Shown here: piece after piece, positions 16,048 to 24,381 of the stretch
Position numbering within the stretch: the stretch's first letter is position 1
How the letters are laid out: each line of letters opens with the position of its first letter
DNA from: UBA10649 sp965227045
GTDB lineage: Bacteria > Actinomycetota > Actinomycetes > S36-B12
Reading direction: 5' to 3'
Assembly (NCBI GenBank): GCA_965227045.1
Contig: OZ245718.1
Coordinates: forward strand, 1,426,001-1,490,000
Length of the DNA: 64,000 nt
Translations under genes and position numbers: made by a program
Notes under the pieces: model-generated
The model's database searches: none
The model's input: only the letters and a program-made list of their open reading frames with translations
Told to the model about the DNA's origin: nothing

Positions 16048-16800
16048 TCAACCCATTACGCGGGACAGAAACTCCTGGGTCTGCGGCAGCCGGGGAGCGT
16101 TGAAGATCTCCTGAGCCGATCCCTGCTCGAGCACGATCCCGTCGTGCAGGAAGCACACCTTGTCGGCGACGTCGCGCGCGAAGCCCATCTCGTGGGTCGC
16201 CATGACAATGGTCAGGCCGCCCGCCTTGAGGTCGCGCACGGCGTCGAGCACCTCGCCGACCAGCAGGGGGTCCAGAGCCGACGTGATCTCGTCGAACAGC
16301 ATGAGCTCGGGCTGCATCGCCAGCGCCCGGACGATCGCGACGCGCTGCGCCTGGCCGCCGGACAGCCGGTCGGGATATTCGTCGGCCTTGGACTCCAGTC
16401 CGAACCGGGCGAGGAGCGCGCGAGCCTCGTCGCGACACTGCGCCGCTGAAGTACCTGCGACCTTGCGCGGGGCGAGCATGACGTTGTCGATGACGGTCAT
16501 GTGCGGGAACAGGTTGTAGGACTGGAAGACGATGCCGATGCGGCGCCGGACGGTGTCCAGGTCGACATCGGGATCGGTCACGTCGAGATCTCCGTTGAGC
16601 AGGATCGTCCCCGCATCGACGGACTCAAGAGCGTTGAAGCAGCGGAGCAGAGTCGACTTGCCCGAGCCAGACGCACCAATGAGGACGACGGCCTCGTGCT
16701 GGGCAACGTCGAGATCGAGGCCGCGCAGGACGGAGTGCTCGTCGAACGCCTTCCACACTCCACGCGCCGTAAGCAGAGTCGGCGTACCCGATGCCGTCAT
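16048..16800 (-). CDS. Polar amino-acid ABC transporter, ATP-binding protein
   Basis: A 250-residue ATPase of the GlnQ/HisP class. Walker A is GASGSGKST, the ABC signature is LSGGQAQRV, Walker B LMLFDEIT, and the H-loop ATHEMGFAR with the EMGFAR sequence typical of amino-acid importers. Asp-Glu is replaced by FDEITSALDP, the family-normal D-loop. Its start overlaps the permease stop by four bases (ATGA). It is the last gene of the SBP-permease-ATPase operon. Confidence 0.94.
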   Translation of the reverse strand: MTASGTPTLLTARGVWKAFDEHSVLRGLDLDVAQHEAVVLIGASGSGKSTLLRCFNALESVDAGTILLNGDLDVTDPDVDLDTVRRRIGIVFQSYNLFPHMTVIDNVMLAPRKVAGTSAAQCRDEARALLARFGLESKADEYPDRLSGGQAQRVAIVRALAMQPELMLFDEITSALDPLLVGEVLDAVRDLKAGGLTIVMATHEMGFARDVADKVCFLHDGIVLEQGSAQEIFNAPRLPQTQEFLSRVMG

Positions 16801-17666
16801 GCCACTCCGCCCGCGCGCTGCCGGCGAGACATGCGCGACTGGATCCAGTCTGCGAAGCGCGTCATCGGGATCGTCAGCGCCAGGAAGATGACAGCGGCGG
16901 CCACGTACGGCGTGTAGTTGAACGTCGAGGACGCATCAATCTGCGCCTGCCGAAGGATCTCGATCGGCCCGAGCACCGCGACGAGGGCGGTGTCCTTCTG
17001 CAGCGAGATGAAGTCATTGAGCAGCGGCGGGACGACATTGCGAATTGCCTGCGGCAGCACCACGTGCCTGTTCGTCTGGAACGTGGATAGCCCGAGCGAG
17101 CGCGCAGCCATCCGCTGACTGGGATGCACCGAGTCGATGCCCGCGCGCAGCACCTCTGCCACGTAGGCCGTGTACGAGAGCACCAGTGCCGCGGTTCCCC
17201 AGAACACCGGGCTGTTCGGCACTCCCTGCAACCGGAGAGCAGGCACGCCGAAGCCGAGCAGGAAGATGACCAGGATGGTCGGCACGCCGCGGAAGATGTC
17301 GACGAAGACCGTCGCCATCACCCGCAGCGGCAGGAAGATCGGCGCCCGCAAGGTGCGAACGAGGGCAATCACGAGGCCGAAGATCAAGATCAGGGGTTCG
17401 GCGATCAGGAAGATCCGCACGTTGAGCCAGAAGGCGCTGAGCAGTCCCCAGAATGAGTCGGCGAACTGCTGCGGACTGAAGAAGGTCTCCTGCACGACCG
17501 GCCAGCCGGGCGTGCGCATCACCAGCACGGTCACGATGACGACGAAGGCGATCAGGCTCGACATCCCGACGAGCGTGTTGCGCCGAGCCCGCCGCCGAGC
17601 AACCGATTGTCGAACCGGGTCCTTGTACGCGACCGGAGTACCGGGCGTCGGCATGGTTGTCGTCAT
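16797..17666 (-). CDS. Polar amino-acid ABC transporter, permease
   Basis: A 289-residue HisM/GlnP-type membrane subunit. The cytoplasmic N-terminus is Arg-rich, the first helix is near residues 35-55, and four more helices follow. The EAA loop is recognisable around AARSLGLSTFQTNRHVVLPQAIRNVVPP. A single permease gene suggests a homodimeric channel. It lies between the binding protein and the ATPase. Confidence 0.93.
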   Translation of the reverse strand: MTTTMPTPGTPVAYKDPVRQSVARRRARRNTLVGMSSLIAFVVIVTVLVMRTPGWPVVQETFFSPQQFADSFWGLLSAFWLNVRIFLIAEPLILIFGLVIALVRTLRAPIFLPLRVMATVFVDIFRGVPTILVIFLLGFGVPALRLQGVPNSPVFWGTAALVLSYTAYVAEVLRAGIDSVHPSQRMAARSLGLSTFQTNRHVVLPQAIRNVVPPLLNDFISLQKDTALVAVLGPIEILRQAQIDASSTFNYTPYVAAAVIFLALTIPMTRFADWIQSRMSRRQRAGGVA

Positions 17667-17712
17667 GCTGAGTGAAGGTACTGCCTTGACGCGTTAGGAG
17701 GTCAGGTGCGGG

Positions 17713-18663
17713 CTACTCCGTGAAGTACGGAGCGGCCTCGCCCGCGAGCCATTGGTCCTGGATGCCCTGCAGGGCGCCCGACTCCGTCAGCGCGGCGAGT
17801 GCCTTGTTGACGCAGGCGACCAGCGGGTTGCCCTTCGCGAAGAGCAGACCGAACTGGTCGCCCGACTCCGCCGACGGGAACTGTCCGACGATCTTGCTCT
17901 TGGGGATCTCGGCAGCGGTGATGTAGTACGCGGTGGGCAGGTCGACGACGATGCCGTCGATCTGACCATTCTGCAGCGCGCTCTTGGCGTCGTTCGTGTC
18001 GTTGTAGACGTACGGCTGCTCCGCCGGCTTCACCACGTCGTTGATGTACTCCAGGCTCGTCGTGCCGATCTGGGCACCGAGCTTGGCCGCCTGAAGTTCA
18101 GCAACGGTCGTGGCGTTGGCGATCGGAGAGTCCTTGAGCGCAACGACCGCCTGGTTCACCGTGTAGTAGCCATCGGAGAAGTCGACGACCTTCGAGCGCT
18201 TCGGAGTGATGGAGATCTGGTTGATGTCGAAGTCGAATGCCTTGTCGCCCGGGGCGTATGAGGAGTTGAACGGCACGACGGTCCAAGTCACCTCGTTCGG
18301 CGCGAATCCCATCTGGTTCGCGACCGCGTACGCGACGGCGGACTCGAAGCCCTGGCCGTTGGTCGGGTCGTCGTCCTCAAAGTACGGCGGGTATGCAGGG
18401 GTGTCCGTGCCGATCGTCAGCGTTCCCGGAGTCAGCAGGGTGAGGTTCTCCTTGCTGCATTCGTCGGGCGTGGGCGATGCCGAAGCCGCCTCGGAGGCAG
18501 CGCTGCTCGCCATCGGGTCCGCACTCGACGCGGCCGCACTCGACGGGGCCGCGGCGGACGACGAGGAGGACGTGCTCGACGTCTGGGCGCAGGCGACCAG
18601 CATGAGGCTCGCGGATCCGAGCGCGAGCACGGGCAGGGTACGTCGGGCGGACAGGCCGTACAT
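17713..18663 (-). CDS. Polar amino-acid ABC transporter, substrate-binding lipoprotein
   Basis: A 316-residue SBP_bac_3 family protein. The lipobox LVAC (Cys near residue 25) is followed by an unusually long Ser/Ala linker (about 26-64), then a periplasmic-binding fold starting LTIGTDTPAYPPYFE. Amino-acid-type contacts are suggested by DFDINQISITPKRSKVVDFS. The substrate is not predictable beyond a polar amino acid. ATG at 18663 has GGAGG nine bases upstream. It is the first gene of the importer operon. Confidence 0.93.
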   Translation of the reverse strand: MYGLSARRTLPVLALGSASLMLVACAQTSSTSSSSSAAAPSSAAASSADPMASSAASEAASASPTPDECSKENLTLLTPGTLTIGTDTPAYPPYFEDDDPTNGQGFESAVAYAVANQMGFAPNEVTWTVVPFNSSYAPGDKAFDFDINQISITPKRSKVVDFSDGYYTVNQAVVALKDSPIANATTVAELQAAKLGAQIGTTSLEYINDVVKPAEQPYVYNDTNDAKSALQNGQIDGIVVDLPTAYYITAAEIPKSKIVGQFPSAESGDQFGLLFAKGNPLVACVNKALAALTESGALQGIQDQWLAGEAAPYFTE

Positions 18664-18748
18664 GTCAAGGACCTCCTCGTGGGCGACGCACTCGCGTCGG
18701 CGCGCACATCCTCTCAGAGTCCACGCTCCGCCGTTAAACCGGTTCGAA

Positions 18749-20128
18749 CTACGACGATAGGGAAGGTCGCATACGTCCGGCTACCACGATCGCGAAGGCC
18801 GCGAAGAGTGCGGCACCTCCCCACAGCACGACGTACGTCGACACCGTGGCGCCCCCGGACGCGATCGCCGCGGCGTGAACGATGCCGAGCACGGCTACCG
18901 CCACGACGCTGAGCACGGAGTCGACTATCTGGATCGATGCGGAGTTGACGCCCTGGTCCTGCGGAGGCGACAGGCGCATCACCTGCACCGATACCGACGG
19001 GATAGCCAGTCCCATGCCGAACGCGCCCAGCGCCCATGAGGCGATGGCGAGATACGGGGGCAGGCCGTCGAGCAGCGAGAGGGGCAGGGTCAGGACACTG
19101 ACACCGACGATCGCCGCGCCGAGGCGCACGGCTTGCGAACGGTCCAGGTCGCCCGGCAGCCGCGCCTGGAGGTATGAGCCCAAGGACCAGAAGAGTGCCG
19201 CAGCGGCCAGGACGAGCCCGGCCTCGGTGGTGCTCAGGCCGCGGATCTCGATGAGCGCCAGCGGGACGAAGACTTCGGCGCCGAAGTAGGCGGCGGCGAT
19301 CAGCCCGCGCATCATCACACTGGTCGGCAGGCCGCGCGCGAATCTCAGCGCGCCGACCGGCAGCAGGTAGCGAACCGCGCCCACGACCACGACGAGTCCG
19401 ACGATCGCCTCGACCGCACCCGGCACTGACAAGCGGAGCACGCCGTCCTGCAGGGCGAGCAGAGCAGCGGTGGCGAGGCCGCCCGCCAAGAGTCGGCGCC
19501 GCGCGAACTCCTGGGGAGTGCCGCCTTGGTAGGGCGACATCCGCGGGAAGAGCAGCAGGCACGGCGGGATGACGAACAGCGGGACGAGCCAGAAGACAGC
19601 ACGCCAGCTGACGTTGTCGGCCAGCCAGCCCGCCAGGACCGGGCCGATCAGGGCCGGCACGACCCAGGACGCCGCGAGGATCGAGAAGGCTTTCGGGCGT
19701 TGGCTCTCGCTGTACGCGCGAGCGATGAGGACGTACGCGCCGACGATGACGACACCGGCGCCTAGTCCCTGCAGAGCGCGGCCGATCACCAGGACACTGA
19801 GGTTCATCGCCGCGCCAGCGACGACCGCACCTGCCGTGAAGGTCACGACTCCGGACACGAGCGGGCCACGAGGTCCCGCCGAGTCCGACCAGCTGCCGCC
19901 GACAACCATGCCCAGCAAAGTCGCGACGATGAACGCATTGAAGGACCACGTGTACGCGCTCAGCGCGTTGAGCTCGCGAGCCACGACGGGCATCGCGGTG
20001 GCCGAGCCGATGCCCTCGAAGGCCATCAACGTGATGAGGGAGACGATGCCGATGGTCAGGGGGCGAAGCTCGCCGCGCCAGAGCGACGTGTCACCCGATG
20101 TCCCCAGCGTCGCCGGGGACGCGTTCAG
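18749..20128 (-). CDS. MFS transporter, DHA2-like efflux family
   Basis: A 12-14-helix major facilitator of about 459 residues; motif A is represented by GGSWSDSAGPRGPL and motif C by GPVLAGWLAD. It is probably a drug or metabolite exporter. The start is uncertain. The only ATG/GTG codons upstream of helix 1 need an overlap of more than 100 bp with DUF3039 (GTG at 20233). CTG at 20128 overlaps the DUF3039 stop by four bases (CTGA), has GGGGA upstream, and leaves a short cytoplasmic N-terminus, so it is given here as an inference. Confidence 0.8.
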   Translation of the reverse strand: MNASPATLGTSGDTSLWRGELRPLTIGIVSLITLMAFEGIGSATAMPVVARELNALSAYTWSFNAFIVATLLGMVVGGSWSDSAGPRGPLVSGVVTFTAGAVVAGAAMNLSVLVIGRALQGLGAGVVIVGAYVLIARAYSESQRPKAFSILAASWVVPALIGPVLAGWLADNVSWRAVFWLVPLFVIPPCLLLFPRMSPYQGGTPQEFARRRLLAGGLATAALLALQDGVLRLSVPGAVEAIVGLVVVVGAVRYLLPVGALRFARGLPTSVMMRGLIAAAYFGAEVFVPLALIEIRGLSTTEAGLVLAAAALFWSLGSYLQARLPGDLDRSQAVRLGAAIVGVSVLTLPLSLLDGLPPYLAIASWALGAFGMGLAIPSVSVQVMRLSPPQDQGVNSASIQIVDSVLSVVAVAVLGIVHAAAIASGGATVSTYVVLWGGAALFAAFAIVVAGRMRPSLSS

Positions 20129-20418
20129 GACTTGTCCCCGCCACCGTCGCCGCCGCCGCGCGGCAGACCCTTGTGGATCTTCTCGCAGTCTGGGCAGATC
20201 GGGAATCGCGATGGGTCGCGGTTGGGGATCCACACCTTGCCGCAGAGCGCCTTGACCGGAGTGCCGGTGACGGCGCTCTCCATGATCTTGGCCTTCTCCA
20301 CGTAGTGCGCGAACTTCTCATGATCGCCATCGTCGTTCGTGTACTGCTCGCGCTCCTCCAGCAGCGTCCCGCCGGACAGCCCGGGGCTGTCGAGGGGCTC
20401 AAGCGGCGGCGAGGACAT
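20125..20418 (-). CDS. DUF3039 family protein
   Basis: A 97-residue actinobacterial DUF3039 protein. Its core, ALCGKVWIPNRDP followed by FPICPDCEKIH, carries a Cys...CxxC set that could bind Zn. The C-terminal tail is Gly-rich. TAGACT sits exactly six bases before the ATG (leaderless type). The gene is divergent from thioredoxin and upstream of the MFS gene. Function unknown. Confidence 0.88.
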   Translation of the reverse strand: MSSPPLEPLDSPGLSGGTLLEEREQYTNDDGDHEKFAHYVEKAKIMESAVTGTPVKALCGKVWIPNRDPSRFPICPDCEKIHKGLPRGGGDGGGDKS

Positions 20419-20459
20419 GCGCCGAGTCTAAGCCGAGCATGCCTGACCCGGCCACGCCT

Positions 20460-20492
20460 ATACCCCCTAGGGTATTCATGTACACTTGGGGC
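20460..20492 (+). promoter_or_regulatory. CsoR-family-type operator and leaderless promoter of thioredoxin
   Basis: The palindromic 16-mer ATACCCCCTAGGGTAT (20460-20475) is followed after five bases by the -10 candidate TACACT (20481-20486) and after six more by the ATG. The 16-mer differs from the one upstream of the CsoR/CstR-type gene (27355-27370, minus strand) only in the two central bases. Repression of thioredoxin by that regulator is an inference. Confidence 0.6.
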
Positions 20493-20864
20493 ATGACGAC
20501 GATCACCCTGACCGAGGAGACTTTCGCTCCCACCGTCGAGTCCAGCCCGATCATTCTGGTCGACTTCTGGGCCTCGTGGTGCGGCCCGTGCCGCTCGTTC
20601 GCTCCGGTATACGAGACGGTGTCCGAAGCCAACGCCGACATCGTGTTCGCGAAGGTCGACACCGAGGCCGAGCAGGGACTGGCAAGCGCGTTCGGGATCA
20701 CCTCGATCCCGACCCTGATGGCCATCCGCGACGGCGTCGTGCTGTACTCGCAGGCTGGCGCACTCCCCGAGCAGGCGCTGACGAACCTGGTCCGGGCCGT
20801 GCGCGATGTCGACATGGACGAGGTCAAGGCCTCCCTCGCCGCGGATGCTCCCGCCACCGAGTAG
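20493..20864 (+). CDS. trxA: Thioredoxin
   Basis: A 123-residue thioredoxin. The redox motif WCGPC places Cys30 and Cys33; the cis-proline is in TSIPTLMA. The C-terminus extends about 15 acidic residues beyond the normal fold. No thioredoxin reductase lies nearby. The upstream operator suggests induction by metal or thiol stress rather than housekeeping expression. Confidence 0.93.
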   Translation: MTTITLTEETFAPTVESSPIILVDFWASWCGPCRSFAPVYETVSEANADIVFAKVDTEAEQGLASAFGITSIPTLMAIRDGVVLYSQAGALPEQALTNLVRAVRDVDMDEVKASLAADAPATE

Positions 20865-20949
20865 GTACAGCCCGACACATTTGGGACTTTCGTCCGTGTT
20901 GTCCGCTCCACCATCGCTCTACCGTGGTGAGCGGAACTAGGAGGTCCAC

Positions 20950-21321
20950 ATGCCGCAGCAACCGCTTGCGAAGGTGCCCGACGACGCCGAATGGTTTTGG
21001 CAGGACCGGGGCAGGTGCCGCGAGTCCGACTCACGCATCTTTTTCCATCCCCAGAACGAGCGGGGCGCCGCCCGGCTGCGCCGCGATCGGATCGCCAAGA
21101 ACATCTGTGCCAGTTGCGACGTGCGAGCCGAGTGCGCCGACTACGCCGTGCGGGCCCGCGAGCCCTTCGGGGTATGGGGCGGGCTCTCCGAGCCCGAGCG
21201 CGAGTTGATCTACTCGCGACTGGACTCGCATGACTATCCGCGGGCCAGGGGCGAGGGTCTTCGCGTTGCCGCCGCGGACATCGCCGCAGCCGTATCGCCT
21301 GAGGCTCTGGGCATCGCCTGA
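20950..21321 (+). CDS. WhiB family Fe-S transcriptional regulator
   Basis: A 123-residue Wbl protein. Four cluster ligands are visible: one in GRCRES and three in ICASCDVRAEC; the GVWGGLSE turn follows. A basic C-terminal tail is short. The spacing and the ...FFHP motif resemble WhiB3/WblA-class members, but I do not assign a number. AGGAGG lies six bases before the ATG. A possible -10 TACCGT at about 20920 gives a short leader. Confidence 0.93.
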   Translation: MPQQPLAKVPDDAEWFWQDRGRCRESDSRIFFHPQNERGAARLRRDRIAKNICASCDVRAECADYAVRAREPFGVWGGLSEPERELIYSRLDSHDYPRARGEGLRVAAADIAAAVSPEALGIA

Positions 21322-21344
21322 CCTTCGGGCAGTAGCGTTCGCAA

Positions 21345-22340
21345 ATGACGCTTACCGGACGGGACTTCCTGCGAGAGGCCGACTTCACGTCGGACGAACT
21401 CAACTCCCTGATCAATCTCGCGACTGAACTCAAGGCACAGCGCCGAGCGGGAACCGAGATTCAGCGGCTGCGCGGACGGCAGCTGGCCGCCATCTTCGAG
21501 AAGACCTCCACGCGAACGCGGATCTCGTTCGAGGTCGCCATGCGCGATCAGGGCGGGCACGTCACCGTCCTCGACGGGGCGAGCAGCCAGATCGGTCACA
21601 AGGAGTCATTCGCCGATACCGCTCGCGTGCTCGCGAGGATGTTCGACGCCATCGAATTCCGTGGCGCCGCGCATACTTCGGTCGAGGAGCTCGCGCAGTA
21701 CGCGGACGTTCCCGTCTACAACGGACTGACCGACGAATGGCATCCCACGCAGATGCTCGCGGACTTCCTGACGATGCGCGAGCACGCGGTGGACCCGGAC
21801 GCTCCCCTGCGCTACGCATACCTGGGCGATGCCCGCAACAACATGGGCAACTCACTGCTCGTCACCGGGGCGATCCTCGGCGCTGACGTGCGTATCGTCG
21901 CGCCGCAGTCCCTGTGGCCTTCTGCCGATGTCCAGCAGCTCGCGCGTGATCGGGCCGAGGCGAGCGGTGCGCGGATCACGCTCACCGAGGACCTAGCCGA
22001 GGGCCTGTCCGAAGCGGAGTTCGTGCACACCGACGTGTGGGTGTCGATGGGCGAGCCAAAGTCGGTCTGGGCTGATCGCGTCGAGCTGCTGACGCCGTAC
22101 CGCGTCGACGCGGCCGCGATGGCGCTGACCGGTGACCCGAACTCGAAATTCCTGCACTGCCTGCCGGCCTATCACGACGACAACACCGACGTGGGGCGCT
22201 CGATCGCCGCAGATTTCGGGCTCATCGGCGGTGCCGAGGTGACGCACGAGGTGTTCGAGTCGGCGAACAGCATCGTGTTCGACCAGGCCGAGAACCGCAT
22301 GCACACCATCAAGGCAATCCTGGTGGCGACGCTCACCTAG
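21345..22340 (+). CDS. argF: Ornithine carbamoyltransferase
   Basis: A 331-residue OTCase that makes citrulline from ornithine and carbamoyl phosphate. The carbamoyl-phosphate site STRTR is at 55-59, the HPTQ motif is in DEWHPTQMLADF, and the ornithine loop is FLHCLPAYHD. No other arginine gene is in the window. Catabolic ArcB cannot be ruled out, but arcA/arcC are not adjacent. TAGCGT lies six bases before ATG (leaderless type). Element D follows immediately. Confidence 0.93.
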   Translation: MTLTGRDFLREADFTSDELNSLINLATELKAQRRAGTEIQRLRGRQLAAIFEKTSTRTRISFEVAMRDQGGHVTVLDGASSQIGHKESFADTARVLARMFDAIEFRGAAHTSVEELAQYADVPVYNGLTDEWHPTQMLADFLTMREHAVDPDAPLRYAYLGDARNNMGNSLLVTGAILGADVRIVAPQSLWPSADVQQLARDRAEASGARITLTEDLAEGLSEAEFVHTDVWVSMGEPKSVWADRVELLTPYRVDAAAMALTGDPNSKFLHCLPAYHDDNTDVGRSIAADFGLIGGAEVTHEVFESANSIVFDQAENRMHTIKAILVATLT

Positions 22341-22400
22341 TCGAGTGGGCAGTTGTCGGTGTGCCGGGCGCAGCCCGGAGCCCGACAACTGCCCACTCGA
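22341..22400. repeat. Long intergenic hairpin, element D
   Basis: A 19-bp perfect inverted repeat (22341-22359 with 22382-22400) with core GAGTGGGCAGTTGT as in element B. The loop contains CCGGGCGCAGCCCG as in element C and pairs as a second helix. It begins right after the argF stop and separates it from convergent pckG. Confidence 0.93.
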
Positions 22401-22424
22401 CGTTGTAGGAGCAGATTCAGCGCC

Positions 22425-24248
22425 TCAGGCGTTCAGGCGCTCGCGCAGGCTGGCGAGCTGACCGCGCAGTTCGGTCGGCACCCGATCACCGAACTTCTCG
22501 AAGTACTCCTCGGTGAGGTCGGACTCTGCGAGCCAGCTGACCGGGTTGATCGAGAAGAGCTCTGCTACCTGGCGCTCGTCGAGATCCAGGCCTTCCAGGT
22601 TGAGAGCACCCTCCGCCGGCAACCGCCCGATCGGGGTATCGATCGCGTCGGCCTCGCCCTCGAGGCGGCGGATGACCCACTCCAGCACGCGGGAGTTCTC
22701 GCCGAAGCCCGGCCACAGGAACTTGCCCTCGGCATCCTTGCGGAACCAGTTCACCTGGTAGATCTTCGGAAGCTTCTCGGGGCTGGTGAACGAGCCGATC
22801 TTCAGCCAGTGCCCCCAGTAGTCGGCCATGTTGTAGCCGCAGAAGGGCAGCATGGCGAATGGGTCTCGGCGAAGCATCCCGATGCCACCGACTGCGGCGG
22901 CGGTTGTCTCGCTCGACACTGTCGCACCCATGAAGACACCGTGCGCCCAGTCGAAGGACTCGGCGACGAGCGGAACGTTCGTCGCGCGGCGTCCACCGAA
23001 CAAAATCGCCTCGATCGGCACGCCCGCGGGGTCCTCCCAGTTCGGCGCGATCGACGGGCACTGGCCGGCGGGGACGGTGAACCGGGAGTTGGGATGGCTC
23101 GACGGCTCCGGGGACGCCGGCGTCCAGTCGTTGCCCTTCCAATCGATGAGGTGGGCAGGGGCTTCGTCGGTCAGGCCCTCCCACCAGATATCTCCATCGT
23201 CGGTGAGTGCGACGTTGGTGAAGATCGAGTTCGCGTACAAGGCCCTGATCGCATTCGCGTTCGTCGACATGCCCGTACCGGGGGCGACGCCGAAGAACCC
23301 GGCCTCGGGGTTGATCGCGTACAGGCGACCGTCCTCGCCGAAGCGCATCCAGGCAATGTCATCGCCAACCGTCTCGACGGTCCAGCCGGGAACGGTCGGC
23401 TCGAGCATCGCGAGGTTCGTCTTGCCACATGCCGACGGGAAGGCAGCCGTGATGTACCGGGAGTCTCCGCTGGGAGCGGTGAGCTTGAGGATGAGCATGT
23501 GCTCGGCCATCCAGCCCTCATCGCGTCCCATCGCCGAGGCGATACGCAGCGCGAAGCACTTCTTGCCCAGCAGCGCGTTGCCTCCGTAGCCGGAACCGTA
23601 GGACCAGATCTCGCGGGTCTCGGGGAAGTGGACGATGTACTTGGTGTCGTTGCAGGGCCAACTGACGTCGTTGCGCGCAGTGCCCGACGCGTCAACCAAC
23701 GGGTATCCGACCGAGTGGATTGCCGGCACGAACTCGCCGAACTCGCCGATCTCGTCGAGAGCCGCCTGCCCCATGCGGGTCATGATCCGCATGTTGACGA
23801 CAACGTAGGGAGAGTCCGTGATCTCGACGCCGAGCTGAGCGATTCGCGATCCGAGCGGGCCCATCGAGAACGGGACGACGTACATCGTGCGACCGCGCAT
23901 GCTGCCGGCGAACAGACCGCGCAGGGTGCCGCGCATCTCGGAGGGCTCGGCCCAGTTGTTCGTCGGACCGGCGTCGACCTCGCGTTGCGAACAGATGTAC
24001 GTGCGGTCCTCGACGCGCGCGACATCACTCGGATCTGAGCGCGCGAGGAAGGAGTTCGGGCGAATGTCGGAGTTGAGGCGGATGAATGTTCCGCCGTCGA
24101 CCATCAGCGAGGTCAGGCGCGTCCACTCAGCCTCGGAACCGTCGGCCCACACGACATCGGTCGGCTGAGTCAGCTCGGCCATCTCTTCGACCCACTCGAG
24201 CAGCTGCTTATTCTTGGTGGGCGGATTCTCCAGGCCGGGAACACTCAT
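22425..24248 (-). CDS. pckG: Phosphoenolpyruvate carboxykinase (GTP)
   Basis: Converts oxaloacetate to PEP at the gluconeogenic branch point. About 607 residues, matching GTP-type enzymes. Diagnostic segments are FPSACGKTNLAML (kinase-1a/P-loop), GDDIAWMRF (metal site) and GFFGVAPGT. Two starts are possible. ATG at 24248 matches the family N-terminus and has GGAG upstream. An in-frame ATG at 24290 has TAGCGT exactly six bases upstream and would add 14 residues. Both could be used. Confidence 0.95.
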   Translation of the reverse strand: MSVPGLENPPTKNKQLLEWVEEMAELTQPTDVVWADGSEAEWTRLTSLMVDGGTFIRLNSDIRPNSFLARSDPSDVARVEDRTYICSQREVDAGPTNNWAEPSEMRGTLRGLFAGSMRGRTMYVVPFSMGPLGSRIAQLGVEITDSPYVVVNMRIMTRMGQAALDEIGEFGEFVPAIHSVGYPLVDASGTARNDVSWPCNDTKYIVHFPETREIWSYGSGYGGNALLGKKCFALRIASAMGRDEGWMAEHMLILKLTAPSGDSRYITAAFPSACGKTNLAMLEPTVPGWTVETVGDDIAWMRFGEDGRLYAINPEAGFFGVAPGTGMSTNANAIRALYANSIFTNVALTDDGDIWWEGLTDEAPAHLIDWKGNDWTPASPEPSSHPNSRFTVPAGQCPSIAPNWEDPAGVPIEAILFGGRRATNVPLVAESFDWAHGVFMGATVSSETTAAAVGGIGMLRRDPFAMLPFCGYNMADYWGHWLKIGSFTSPEKLPKIYQVNWFRKDAEGKFLWPGFGENSRVLEWVIRRLEGEADAIDTPIGRLPAEGALNLEGLDLDERQVAELFSINPVSWLAESDLTEEYFEKFGDRVPTELRGQLASLRERLNA

Positions 24249-24381
24249 GAACTCGCTCCAGATGGATCGCAGGGACGTCGAGCGGGGCATCGCGGGACGC
24301 TAGACCCAGAATGCACCGCCGCAGCGGCGGATCACCTGCTGAAGGGGCATGCAAGCGCTGACTTGTGACCAAGTCCACAGG

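Noticed and set aside
22353..24038. Long plus-strand frame of about 560 codons across pckG
   Set aside because: It is a shadow of the minus-strand PEP carboxykinase, caused by high GC; no family features or start signals.
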